A DNA stretch of 64,000 bases from Mycobacterium sp. Root265 (GTDB taxonomy: Bacteria > Actinomycetota > Actinomycetes > Mycobacteriales > Mycobacteriaceae). The notes under the pieces are model-generated. The model saw only the letters and a list, made by a program, of their open reading frames with translations, did not search any database and was not told the DNA's origin. The stretch is from NCBI RefSeq assembly GCF_001428895.1, contig NZ_LMJA01000022.1:207915-271914 (forward strand), in the 5' to 3' direction. The position numbers and the translations under genes were made by a program. Positions 16,826 through 24,412 of this stretch are shown here, in pieces (positions within the stretch are counted from its first letter, which is position 1; every line of letters begins with the position of its first letter).

Positions 16826-18733
16826 TCAGGTGGCCTTTCGCCGAGCCGGCCGGGGAAGAAGTGCGGGGCGCAGAGCGACGCGGTCCATGCGGCGGGCGAT
16901 GGTGTTGATCTCTCGGACAGCTTGGCCGATCATGCTTCTCTCTATCGGTGACAGTTCGTCACGGTCGATCAGGTCATTGGGCGCCTGCCCCTCGTGCAGC
17001 CGATTGAGGTGGTGGCGTAGCCGCATTCGCTGCAGGATCTCGAACACCTCGATCAGGCGGGCGGCTTCTGCACTGGGCAGGATGGCGGACCCGGCGGCGT
17101 CGCGGAGTCGTTTCACGGTCTGCAGTTCGGTGGAACCGACGCCCAGGGCGGCCCAACGGGCGATGCTCACCACCGGTAACAGCCCGTGGGTCTTGACGTC
17201 GAAGCTGTCCCCCTTGCCGGTGAACACGTCGCGGAGCGTGCGCTCCCGCTCTTTGGCGCGGTGCGAAAGCGACTCCGAAAGAAGCAGATCCATTGCGGCC
17301 GGGTGCTGCCGGAAGTCGGTGAAGACTCGTGCCACCTCCGGCAGTCCCGGTGTGCCGTGGATGGGCCGAGCGTCCACCAGCAGCGATGCGATGACGGCCA
17401 GACCGGTGCGGTGGACCGCCATGGCGGCGCGGGAATGCTCCCCGGGCGCGGTCAGCCAGCGCGTGGCCGCGGCTCGCCACTCACTGTTCGTCCGGGAGAA
17501 TGCCTTGTTGGTGGCGTTGGCGCCGTTGACGTCGACGCCGAGCCCGGCAGCCGTGAGCAGTTCGTTGACTTCTTCGAACGCGCGACGGAACAGCACCATC
17601 GTCTCCGGCGACACGTCGTCGTCGAAGGCGATGGCGACGTCGAGGTCCGAGCCGGGCATCGCTTCGCGCCGGCCGTGGCTGCCCAGGAAGAGCCAGGTGA
17701 ACTGATCGAGGGAGAGTTCGGCATGGCCGGCGAACACCAACTGGATCGACCGCCGGACGATCGCGTCGACGATCGCGGAGTAGACCCGGATGACGCGATC
17801 GACGGCCAGCCCGCGGTCGAGGATGTCGCTCAGGACTGACGGTGCCCGCCGGGCCCGCTCGATCAACTCGTCGCGGTGGCGGGCGCGGCGGATCTGTTCG
17901 AGCATCCCGAATCCGGCCGTGGTCGGTGCCAGCACGAAGTCACGCGCCCCGAGTACGCCGCGCAGCTTATCGGTTCGATCGACAACCGGCAGGTACTCGG
18001 CTCGGGTGTCGAGCAGGGTGATCAGCGCCTCGACCGACGAGCCGGTGAGTTCGACCGTTGTGGCCGGGTGCACCATCACCTCGCGCGCGGGGGTGTCCCC
18101 AGAGATTCCGTCGCCGACAACTCGGCGACCTAGCACCGCATCGGTGACTATGCCGTAGGTGCCGTCACCCGAATCAACGACGGCGCAGTGCATCTCACGC
18201 TCCGCCAGCTGCCGCGCGACGACGGCGACCGGGGTGTCCGGGGCGACGACCAACGGCGTGGTCGCGATGAGGTCTTCGACCGTGCTGAACATCGGCGCCG
18301 AGGTTGAGCGGCGTCGGGTGCGGGAGATGTAGTCGGCCAGGAACCGGGCGCCGTTGCGCGAGTAGAAGGCCGGTTCGACCAGATTTCCGGGCAGGACCGC
18401 GATGGTGGCCGGCGTGGTGGCGACCACCCGGGGCCCGATCGGGCGTTCGGTGAGCATCGCGGAGAATCCGAACACGTCGCCGGCGACAAATCGGTCGTCA
18501 CCGGCTTTGGTCACCTGGTCCTGGTCGTGCCAGAGGTCGACTTCGCCGCTGAGCACGACGTAGATCTCGGTGGGTGGCGCGGTGAACGCGTCGACCACCA
18601 GATCGCCTGCGGCGAAATGCCGGACGGTCGCCGCCGCCGCAATCGCCGCCAGCTCCGACGGGCCGAGCGCACCGAAGAGTTCGACTCGGCCGAGAAATCG
18701 GCCCAACTCCTCCTGCTCAGCGCAGGCCGACAT
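16826..18733 (-). CDS. cNMP-binding / CBS-pair / DUF294 nucleotidyltransferase-like protein
   Basis: 635 residues from ATG 18733. Domain order: a cyclic-nucleotide-binding fold (about 10-130, GEVDLW...FVAGDVFGFSAML), two CBS motifs (about 150-270), a DUF294 nucleotidyltransferase-like domain with GSHGRREAMPGSDLDVAIAFDD (about 345-370), and the DUF294 C-terminal helical domain. Such proteins resemble GlnD and are thought to be regulatory nucleotidyltransferases sensing nucleotides; no target is established. The GS-x9-DLD site is intact. Its start lies 17 bases inside the upstream transporter gene, so the two are coupled. Confidence 0.85.
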   Translation of the reverse strand: MSACAEQEELGRFLGRVELFGALGPSELAAIAAAATVRHFAAGDLVVDAFTAPPTEIYVVLSGEVDLWHDQDQVTKAGDDRFVAGDVFGFSAMLTERPIGPRVVATTPATIAVLPGNLVEPAFYSRNGARFLADYISRTRRRSTSAPMFSTVEDLIATTPLVVAPDTPVAVVARQLAEREMHCAVVDSGDGTYGIVTDAVLGRRVVGDGISGDTPAREVMVHPATTVELTGSSVEALITLLDTRAEYLPVVDRTDKLRGVLGARDFVLAPTTAGFGMLEQIRRARHRDELIERARRAPSVLSDILDRGLAVDRVIRVYSAIVDAIVRRSIQLVFAGHAELSLDQFTWLFLGSHGRREAMPGSDLDVAIAFDDDVSPETMVLFRRAFEEVNELLTAAGLGVDVNGANATNKAFSRTNSEWRAAATRWLTAPGEHSRAAMAVHRTGLAVIASLLVDARPIHGTPGLPEVARVFTDFRQHPAAMDLLLSESLSHRAKERERTLRDVFTGKGDSFDVKTHGLLPVVSIARWAALGVGSTELQTVKRLRDAAGSAILPSAEAARLIEVFEILQRMRLRHHLNRLHEGQAPNDLIDRDELSPIERSMIGQAVREINTIARRMDRVALRPALLPRPARRKAT

Positions 18734-20189
18734 AGATCTGCCCGGTCGACACATCCTCTTCGAGCGCCTCCAGCGAGCGGCCGCGGGTCTCGGGCACCTG
18801 GGTGTAGACGAACAGCAATGCGACCACCCCGATGCCGGCGAACAGGAAGAACGACCCGGTGATGCCGATACTCGCGACCAGGGTCGGAAAATAGAGCCCG
18901 AGGAAGCCGTTGGTGACCCAGCAGAAGAAGACGGCTGTGCCGATGCCGAGACCACGCATGTGCAGCGGGAAAACCTCCGCCAGCCATACCCATACGGCGA
19001 TGTTGAGGAAGGTCTGCATCGACAGCACGAATCCGACGACGAGGACGAGGATCACGTACGGCCGCGCCGGGTTCCCCGCCGGCAGCAACATCGACGCAAT
19101 GCCCACGAGGCAGTGGAACGTCGTGGTGAGCGTGAGACCGATCATGAAGGTCTTACGGCGGTCGATCCGGTCCATGTTACGCAGCGCGATGATGCCGCCT
19201 ATCACGGCGACCACTCCGAATGCGATGTTGGCGAGCACGGCCTCCTCCTCGCCCATGCCCGATTCCTCCAGCACCCGGGTGCCGTAATACATGATCGAGT
19301 TGATACCGGTGAGCTGCTGGGTGATGCAGACACCGATGCCGACGAAGATGATGCGCCGCAACCACTTACTGCCCATGACGGCGCGAATTCCGATCTGGTG
19401 AGCCTGGCGCTCCTGCCGGGCTATCAGCTCCACCTGGGCGAACTCCGCCATGGCCCGATCTTCGGAACGCACGGATTTCAGCACCGCGAGCGCCGCCTCG
19501 TTCTTCCCCTTCTCCACCAGCCAGCGCGGCGATTCCGGCATCCGCAGCATGCCGACGAACAGTGCCACCGCGGGCAGCGCACACACCGCGAACATGATCC
19601 GCCAGACGCCGTCCACGTGGCCGAGGGTCACACCGAGGATCGCGTTCACCACGAACGCCGACAGCTGGCCGACGACGATGGCCAGCTCGTTGCGCCCGGT
19701 GATCGAGCCACGAATCTCATATGGCGACAGTTCGGCAAGGAAGACCGGGACCACCGTCGATGCGCCACCGACGGCGAGCCCGAGCACGATGCGGCCGGCC
19801 ACCAGGGTGGCGAAGCCCGTGGCGGAGAACGTACCCGTCTCGGGTCCGGCCGGCGAGAACACGACGAGCAGGACACCGACGAAGAACAGCACCGCCAGGA
19901 TCAGGATCGTCTTGCGGCGCCCGATCGCATCGGAGATGATCCCACCGACCAAGGCGCCGATCGCGGCGGCGAACAGCAGCGCGCTGATGACCACGCCCAG
20001 CTGGAGCAGGGAGAGCCCGAGTTCCTGTGCCATCGGCCCTTCGGCGCCGTTGGCCACGCCGGTGTCGTAGCCGAACAACAGGCCGCCCAGGCAGGCGACG
20101 ATCGAGATCACGCCGATCCTTCTCTGGTGGGGTCCGGTCGTCAGTGGTGGTAGGTCGGCTTCTGCCGCCGACTCCGCGTGGGTGGTCAT
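18717..20189 (-). CDS. MFS sugar-porter family transporter
   Basis: 490 residues from ATG 20189, which has AAGGAG upstream; the frame extends to a GTG inside that site. Twelve transmembrane segments are expected. Sugar-porter signatures are present: GGLLFGYDTGV in TM1, RIVLGLAVGGAS, PESPRWLVEKG between halves, QQLTGINSIMYYG in TM7 and the C-terminal PETRGRSLE. The likely cargo is a sugar or polyol, imported with protons. It is the first gene of the operon with the DUF294 protein and phosphoesterase, which suggests regulated uptake. Confidence 0.9.
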   Translation of the reverse strand: MTTHAESAAEADLPPLTTGPHQRRIGVISIVACLGGLLFGYDTGVANGAEGPMAQELGLSLLQLGVVISALLFAAAIGALVGGIISDAIGRRKTILILAVLFFVGVLLVVFSPAGPETGTFSATGFATLVAGRIVLGLAVGGASTVVPVFLAELSPYEIRGSITGRNELAIVVGQLSAFVVNAILGVTLGHVDGVWRIMFAVCALPAVALFVGMLRMPESPRWLVEKGKNEAALAVLKSVRSEDRAMAEFAQVELIARQERQAHQIGIRAVMGSKWLRRIIFVGIGVCITQQLTGINSIMYYGTRVLEESGMGEEEAVLANIAFGVVAVIGGIIALRNMDRIDRRKTFMIGLTLTTTFHCLVGIASMLLPAGNPARPYVILVLVVGFVLSMQTFLNIAVWVWLAEVFPLHMRGLGIGTAVFFCWVTNGFLGLYFPTLVASIGITGSFFLFAGIGVVALLFVYTQVPETRGRSLEALEEDVSTGQIYVGLR

Positions 20190-20286
20190 GTGGGACTCCT
20201 TCACTGTGTGGCCTGCGGGGTACAGCGACGCCGGCCGGCGACGGTGACGCCCGTCACATCAAAAGAGAATACCGTTCGATGGGCAT

Positions 20287-20311
20287 TTGTAAAGTCATAC
20301 TGACATTACAA
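20287..20311. promoter_or_regulatory. 25-base inverted repeat upstream of the sugar-porter operon
   Basis: Pattern TTGTAA-n-GTCA-nnn-TGAC-n-TTACAA, symmetrical over 20 of 25 positions and centred about 100 bases upstream of the transporter start. TTGTAA/TTACAA arms recall GntR-family operators. No GntR gene is adjacent, so any regulator would act from elsewhere. Confidence 0.55.
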
Positions 20312-20439
20312 GATCAGATACAGCAAGGACGATAGGCCCACGGGGGCCTAGTTCATCAGGTGACATTCGCTGCTACAGAACAGCTTTGGCACATGTGCAG
20401 AGCTTGGCGGCCGACGTCTGGGGTCTTCGCCACACTTCC

Positions 20440-20465
20440 TTAGACCGTTCTAATAAACCGCTCTA
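20440..20465. promoter_or_regulatory. TTAGACCGTTCTAA dyad and ACCGyTCTA direct repeat
   Basis: TTAGA-CCGT-TCTAA (20440-20453) is a dyad with 5-base arms. ACCGTTCTA (20444-20452) recurs as ACCGCTCTA (20457-20465), 13 bases apart. It lies 70 bases upstream of the serine hydrolase start and is a candidate operator; the regulator is unknown. Confidence 0.4.
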
Positions 20466-20534
20466 GGCCTGGCTTTGCGGAACGGTCCGGCGTCGATCCG
20501 TCCTCAATGCCGGGTGCGGGGATACCGTCATCGG

Positions 20535-21962
20535 GTGACGGTGTCAGGATCGCGCGTCGCCCGGCTGCCCGCCGTGGCGGCCGCACTGCTGACCCTCGCC
20601 GCGGTGCCATCGTGCGGACAGCCGGCGCAGCCGCCGCCGGTCAACGCGCCGTCGGCAGAGACCACGTCATCGGACACCACACCGTCAACGGCGCGCACGA
20701 CTCCCGGCGCCGTGTCGTCGATCGAGTTCGCGCCGGTCTCTCAGCTCATGAACGACGCGATCGCCCAGCATCGGCTGCCCGGTGCGGTGGTCCAGATCGG
20801 GCACGCCGGGAAGGTCGCTTTCCGCACAGCTTTCGGCGAGCGCAAGCTCGCCGGCGAACCCGGCCTGGACGGGTCACCGTCGCCCGCCGAGCCGATGACC
20901 GTGGACACGATCTTCGACCTGGCCTCCCTGACGAAAAGCCTCGCCACCGCGACGGCCTTCATGCAGCTGCACGAACAGGGACGCGTTCATCTCGATGATC
21001 CCGTTCAGGCCTACCTGCCCGATTTCCGGCCGGCCAACGACCCACGCCGTGCGGGGCAGGTCACGCTGCGCATGTTGCTCACACACACGTCGGGCATCGC
21101 GGGAGATCTGAGCCTGGACGGACCGTGGGGACTGGACCGGGCCGACAAGGCCGACGGCCTGCGCCGGGCGCTCGGCGCCTGGGTGGTGTTCGAGCCCGGA
21201 GACCTCTTCCACTACTCGGACATCAATTTCATCCTGGTGGGCGCCATCATCGAGAAACTCACCGGGCAATCCATCGACACGTATGTGCAGAACAACGTGT
21301 TCACTCCACTGGGGATGACCGACACCCACTACTTCCCCGCGACCAAAGCCTGTGGACCGCATGAGATCCTGGGCAACGCGCTCGTCGTCGATCCGCAGGC
21401 GCCCGAAGTGGCCGCCTGCCCGGCAGGGTCGTGGAGCACCGACCTCCTCGGCCGCGTCGCGCCCACCGCACACGATGAGGACACGCCAGGACTCAACCCT
21501 GACCACGGCCGCCTTCTCCGCGGCACGGTGCACGATCCGACGGCCCGCCGGATGGGAGGAGCGACCGGCGCCGCCGGGGTGTTCTCCACCGCCCACGACG
21601 TCGGACTGTTTGCGCAGGCCCTGCTCGATCGGCTCGCGGGCCGGCCCAGCACGTTTCCGCTGGCGCAGTCGACCGTCCGGCTGATGACCAGTCCCCAGCA
21701 GCCCGGCCCGGGGCCGGACCTGCGCGGCTTGGGCTGGGACATCGACACACCGCATTCCAGGCCGCGCGGCACGATCTTTCCCATCGGCAGCTTCGGGCAT
21801 ACCGGCTTCACCGGCACCACGCTGTGGATCGACCCGGGGTCGGACACCTATGTGGTCGTGCTCGCCAACGTGATCCATCAGTGCGGCGGCCCGCCGATCG
21901 TGGGGCTCAGCGGTGACGTGGCCACCGCGGCGGCCCGGACACTGCATCTGTACGGCAATTGA
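20535..21962 (+). CDS. Secreted beta-lactamase-family serine hydrolase (probable lipoprotein)
   Basis: 475 residues from GTG 20535. A hydrophobic signal segment ends at AAVPSC, an imperfect lipobox, followed by a Pro/Thr/Ser-rich linker. The class C beta-lactamase/DD-peptidase fold is shown by nucleophile motif SLTK (in FDLASLTKSLAT), HYSD as the Tyr-containing second motif, and GHTGFTGT as the KTG equivalent. It likely hydrolyses a peptide or ester in the cell envelope; true beta-lactamase activity is not implied. M. tuberculosis has several such lipoproteins (LpqF, LpqK type); I cannot assign an orthologue. Confidence 0.82.
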   Translation: MTVSGSRVARLPAVAAALLTLAAVPSCGQPAQPPPVNAPSAETTSSDTTPSTARTTPGAVSSIEFAPVSQLMNDAIAQHRLPGAVVQIGHAGKVAFRTAFGERKLAGEPGLDGSPSPAEPMTVDTIFDLASLTKSLATATAFMQLHEQGRVHLDDPVQAYLPDFRPANDPRRAGQVTLRMLLTHTSGIAGDLSLDGPWGLDRADKADGLRRALGAWVVFEPGDLFHYSDINFILVGAIIEKLTGQSIDTYVQNNVFTPLGMTDTHYFPATKACGPHEILGNALVVDPQAPEVAACPAGSWSTDLLGRVAPTAHDEDTPGLNPDHGRLLRGTVHDPTARRMGGATGAAGVFSTAHDVGLFAQALLDRLAGRPSTFPLAQSTVRLMTSPQQPGPGPDLRGLGWDIDTPHSRPRGTIFPIGSFGHTGFTGTTLWIDPGSDTYVVVLANVIHQCGGPPIVGLSGDVATAAARTLHLYGN

Positions 21963-21968
21963 CGGGGT

Positions 21969-23849
21969 TCACGTCGCGTTCGGCCTGACTGCGATCTTGA
22001 AGATGAGGGTGTCCAGCGCACCGAAGGCGCCGTGTGCGCTGATGTACAGCCGTTTCGCGTCGTAACCCGCGACGTCCTTCATGGTCTCGGCACCGAAGCG
22101 AGCCTGCGTCTGGCCATCGATGACGGTGACATCGGCACCGAGCAGAGCGTGTCGGATGTGGCTGCGTTCGGCACCGGTTGCGGTCGCCACGAGGGCCCCG
22201 ATGGTGCGGTGCCCACCGGTGGTCGGGACCGCAGCGCACGCGATGCCGTGCTCGTCGAGGAAGCGGTTCGCTGAGTCGATGGTGACGTCGGCACCCATGA
22301 CGAGGCTGAGGTTGCCGAGATTGACGTCGATGTCCGTGTTGTCACCGGTGGTGAGTAGCGCGTCCGGGTTCGAGGAGATGCCGCCTGCGAGGGCTTTCCG
22401 GACCGCGGCACCGAATGCGCTGGTGTCGGGCTCCTCGGGGGATGGATCGGGCAGCATGATCCCGGGGTTGAGCAGCCCGGCAGCATCGAATGCCTTCTTG
22501 ATCGACCGTTGCGCCGAGATCTCCACCGGGGTGAAGCGCTTCGTCATGAACTGGATCTTCTCGGTGCCCACCCCGTGCTCGCCGGTGATGGTGCCGCCTA
22601 ATTGCAGTGCGGCATCGATGATTTCATTGTTCGCTGCTTCCAGCGCGGAAGCGGCCAGCGGATTGTCCCTGTCGAAGAACGTGGTGGGGTGCAGATCGCC
22701 GTCACCGGCATGGCCACACACCGCGATGAACAGCAGCCCGTCGGAATGGCGCGCGGCAGTGGCCTGGATGGCTTCCTGCATTTCGGGAATCCGATCGCGG
22801 GGCACAGTGACATCCCCGATGAAGAAACCCTTGCCGCTCTGCACCACCGAGTTGGGGGCGTTGAGTCGGCCGTACCACAGAGCGGCGCGGGCCTTTTCGT
22901 CCTCGGCGACCCGCACCTCGGTGGCCCGCTCGCGCAATACGCTCTCCACGATCGCCTGATCGTGGAGCACCTCGGCGGCTGTACCGTCGACGTCGATGAG
23001 CACGATGGAATCGGCGTCCAGTGGGTAGCCGGTGTCGTAGAACTGTTGCAGCCCGGCAATGCCCGCCCGGTCGAGCCATTCCACGGCGGCGGGTACCACA
23101 CCGCTGGCGATGACGGCGGCAATGGTGTCGGCGGCTTCCCGTGCGGACGCGAAGGCGCCCATCAAGCTGTGGGTCACCTCAGCGATCGGCCGCAACGCAA
23201 CGGTTGCTTCGGTGACGATGCCAAGCGTGCCTTCGGACCCGATGATGACGCCGAGCAGGTCTGGCCCTTCGTCGTCGGCGCTGAAGGTGGTCTCGGACCC
23301 GTCGGGTAGAACGACGTCGACAGACAGGATGTGGTTGTAGGTGACGCCGTACTTCAAAGCGTGCGGACCGCCCGCATTTTCGATGATGTTGCCGCCCACC
23401 GTAGCCAGGTGTGCCGAGACCGGGTCAGGCGAGAAGCACAATCCATGTGGGGCGAGCGCCGCCTGAAGATCCGAGTTGATCACGCCGGGTTCCACTCGGG
23501 CGGAACGACTCTCGGTGTCGATGTCAAGGATGTGATTCAGGCGGGACAGATCCAGCAGAACGCGGCCCGCCGTGGGCATCATTCCTCCCGAGCAGTTCGA
23601 TGCGCCTCCGCGCGGCACGATAGCAATACCGTGGTCTTTGGCAATCCGGACGATCGAGGCGATCTCGTCGCGATTATGCGGGCGAAGCATCAGTTCAGCG
23701 GTGGCACCGACTCCCCAGAAATCGTGTCCACTGTCAGTCAGGACGGTGGAGTCGGTGACGACCTCGGCAAGGCCCGCGACGGCCCCGGCGAACCCGTCCA
23801 TGCTCGTGCTCTTCACGGCGGCGGCAACGGGTGCGTCGTGTGCGGTCAT
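21969..23849 (-). CDS. GlcD-type FAD-linked 2-hydroxyacid oxidase with GlcE-like C-terminal extension
   Basis: 626 residues from ATG 23849 (AAGGAG upstream). Residues 1-470 form a normal glycolate oxidase GlcD/D-lactate dehydrogenase. The FAD site is PRGGASNCSGG (79-89), with VGGNIIENAGGPHALKYGVT (151-170) and GSEGTLGIVTE (204-214). The C-terminal domain has CGHAGDGDLHPT (378-389) and GEHGVGTEK (423-431). About 155 extra residues follow. Their end, ETMKDVAGYDAKRLYISAHG (588-607), matches the VMKNVAGYD signature of GlcE. It probably oxidises a 2-hydroxyacid to a 2-oxoacid for the decarboxylase encoded upstream, for example mandelate to benzoylformate (inference). Confidence 0.82.
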   Translation of the reverse strand: MTAHDAPVAAAVKSTSMDGFAGAVAGLAEVVTDSTVLTDSGHDFWGVGATAELMLRPHNRDEIASIVRIAKDHGIAIVPRGGASNCSGGMMPTAGRVLLDLSRLNHILDIDTESRSARVEPGVINSDLQAALAPHGLCFSPDPVSAHLATVGGNIIENAGGPHALKYGVTYNHILSVDVVLPDGSETTFSADDEGPDLLGVIIGSEGTLGIVTEATVALRPIAEVTHSLMGAFASAREAADTIAAVIASGVVPAAVEWLDRAGIAGLQQFYDTGYPLDADSIVLIDVDGTAAEVLHDQAIVESVLRERATEVRVAEDEKARAALWYGRLNAPNSVVQSGKGFFIGDVTVPRDRIPEMQEAIQATAARHSDGLLFIAVCGHAGDGDLHPTTFFDRDNPLAASALEAANNEIIDAALQLGGTITGEHGVGTEKIQFMTKRFTPVEISAQRSIKKAFDAAGLLNPGIMLPDPSPEEPDTSAFGAAVRKALAGGISSNPDALLTTGDNTDIDVNLGNLSLVMGADVTIDSANRFLDEHGIACAAVPTTGGHRTIGALVATATGAERSHIRHALLGADVTVIDGQTQARFGAETMKDVAGYDAKRLYISAHGAFGALDTLIFKIAVRPNAT

Positions 23850-23995
23850 GTCATCCACTCCTTGGGGATAGCGGGTGTTCGTTGTGTGAATTACTTTGCT
23901 GCGGAACGGGCTCGATGTCTCCCAGGCTGTCCCCCGCCGAGAGGTCACGCTAGCTGGGGGTTGGCGTAGGGGCGAGCTGCAACCTGCACGTCAGC

Positions 23996-24409
23996 TCAGT
24001 CGTGTCCGACGGCGCCCTGTGCACGTAACCACGCATCTTCTTCGCCCGGGGCGGGCAGTACACGTCCACCTTCGATGGCGAAATGCGCTGGGCTGTTCTG
24101 GATCACGACAAGGATGCGCTCCGCGGGGATGCCGGTGACTCGAGAGGCTGCCGCCGCTATCGCAGCCACCAGTTGGCTACTTTGGGCTTCGGGATGGCCG
24201 GTGCGGACCCAACCGTTGATCAACAGCGGTTGGGCGGGTTGGCCATTGGTGTACACGTCGTCGGGTGCCAGCTCATGGAACACGACATTGACGTAGGTGC
24301 CGGGAACGTGATTGATCATGGAATGGATCCTGGTCACTTCACCGGCCAGGCCGGCCTTGGTTTCGGCGCTCAGCGTCGCCTCGACCGTCGTGCACGTGTA
24401 GACCGGCAT
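23996..24409 (-). CDS. Tautomerase superfamily protein, cis-CaaD/Cg10062-like
   Basis: 137 residues, a fused double beta-alpha-beta unit. After Met removal the N-terminus is Pro1 (PVYTCTT), the catalytic base of the superfamily. A His falls at position 28 and an Arg at position 68, close to the His28/Arg70 pair of cis-3-chloroacrylic acid dehalogenase and Cg10062. The second arginine expected near 73 is not apparent. It starts four bases after the decarboxylase stop (gap 24410-24412). It may tautomerise or hydrate a 2-oxoacid intermediate. Confidence 0.8.
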   Translation of the reverse strand: MPVYTCTTVEATLSAETKAGLAGEVTRIHSMINHVPGTYVNVVFHELAPDDVYTNGQPAQPLLINGWVRTGHPEAQSSQLVAAIAAAASRVTGIPAERILVVIQNSPAHFAIEGGRVLPAPGEEDAWLRAQGAVGHD

Positions 24410-24412
24410 CGG

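Larger units (their letters stand above)
20190..20534. other. 345-base intergenic region with several dyad elements
   Basis: Lies between the divergent transporter and serine-hydrolase genes. It has a lower GC content than its flanks. It holds a 25-base inverted repeat (20287-20311), a GGCCC/GGGCC hairpin (about 20332-20351) and a pair of TCTA-containing direct repeats (20444-20465). No convincing reading frame is present. Both divergent promoters must be here. Confidence 0.6.
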
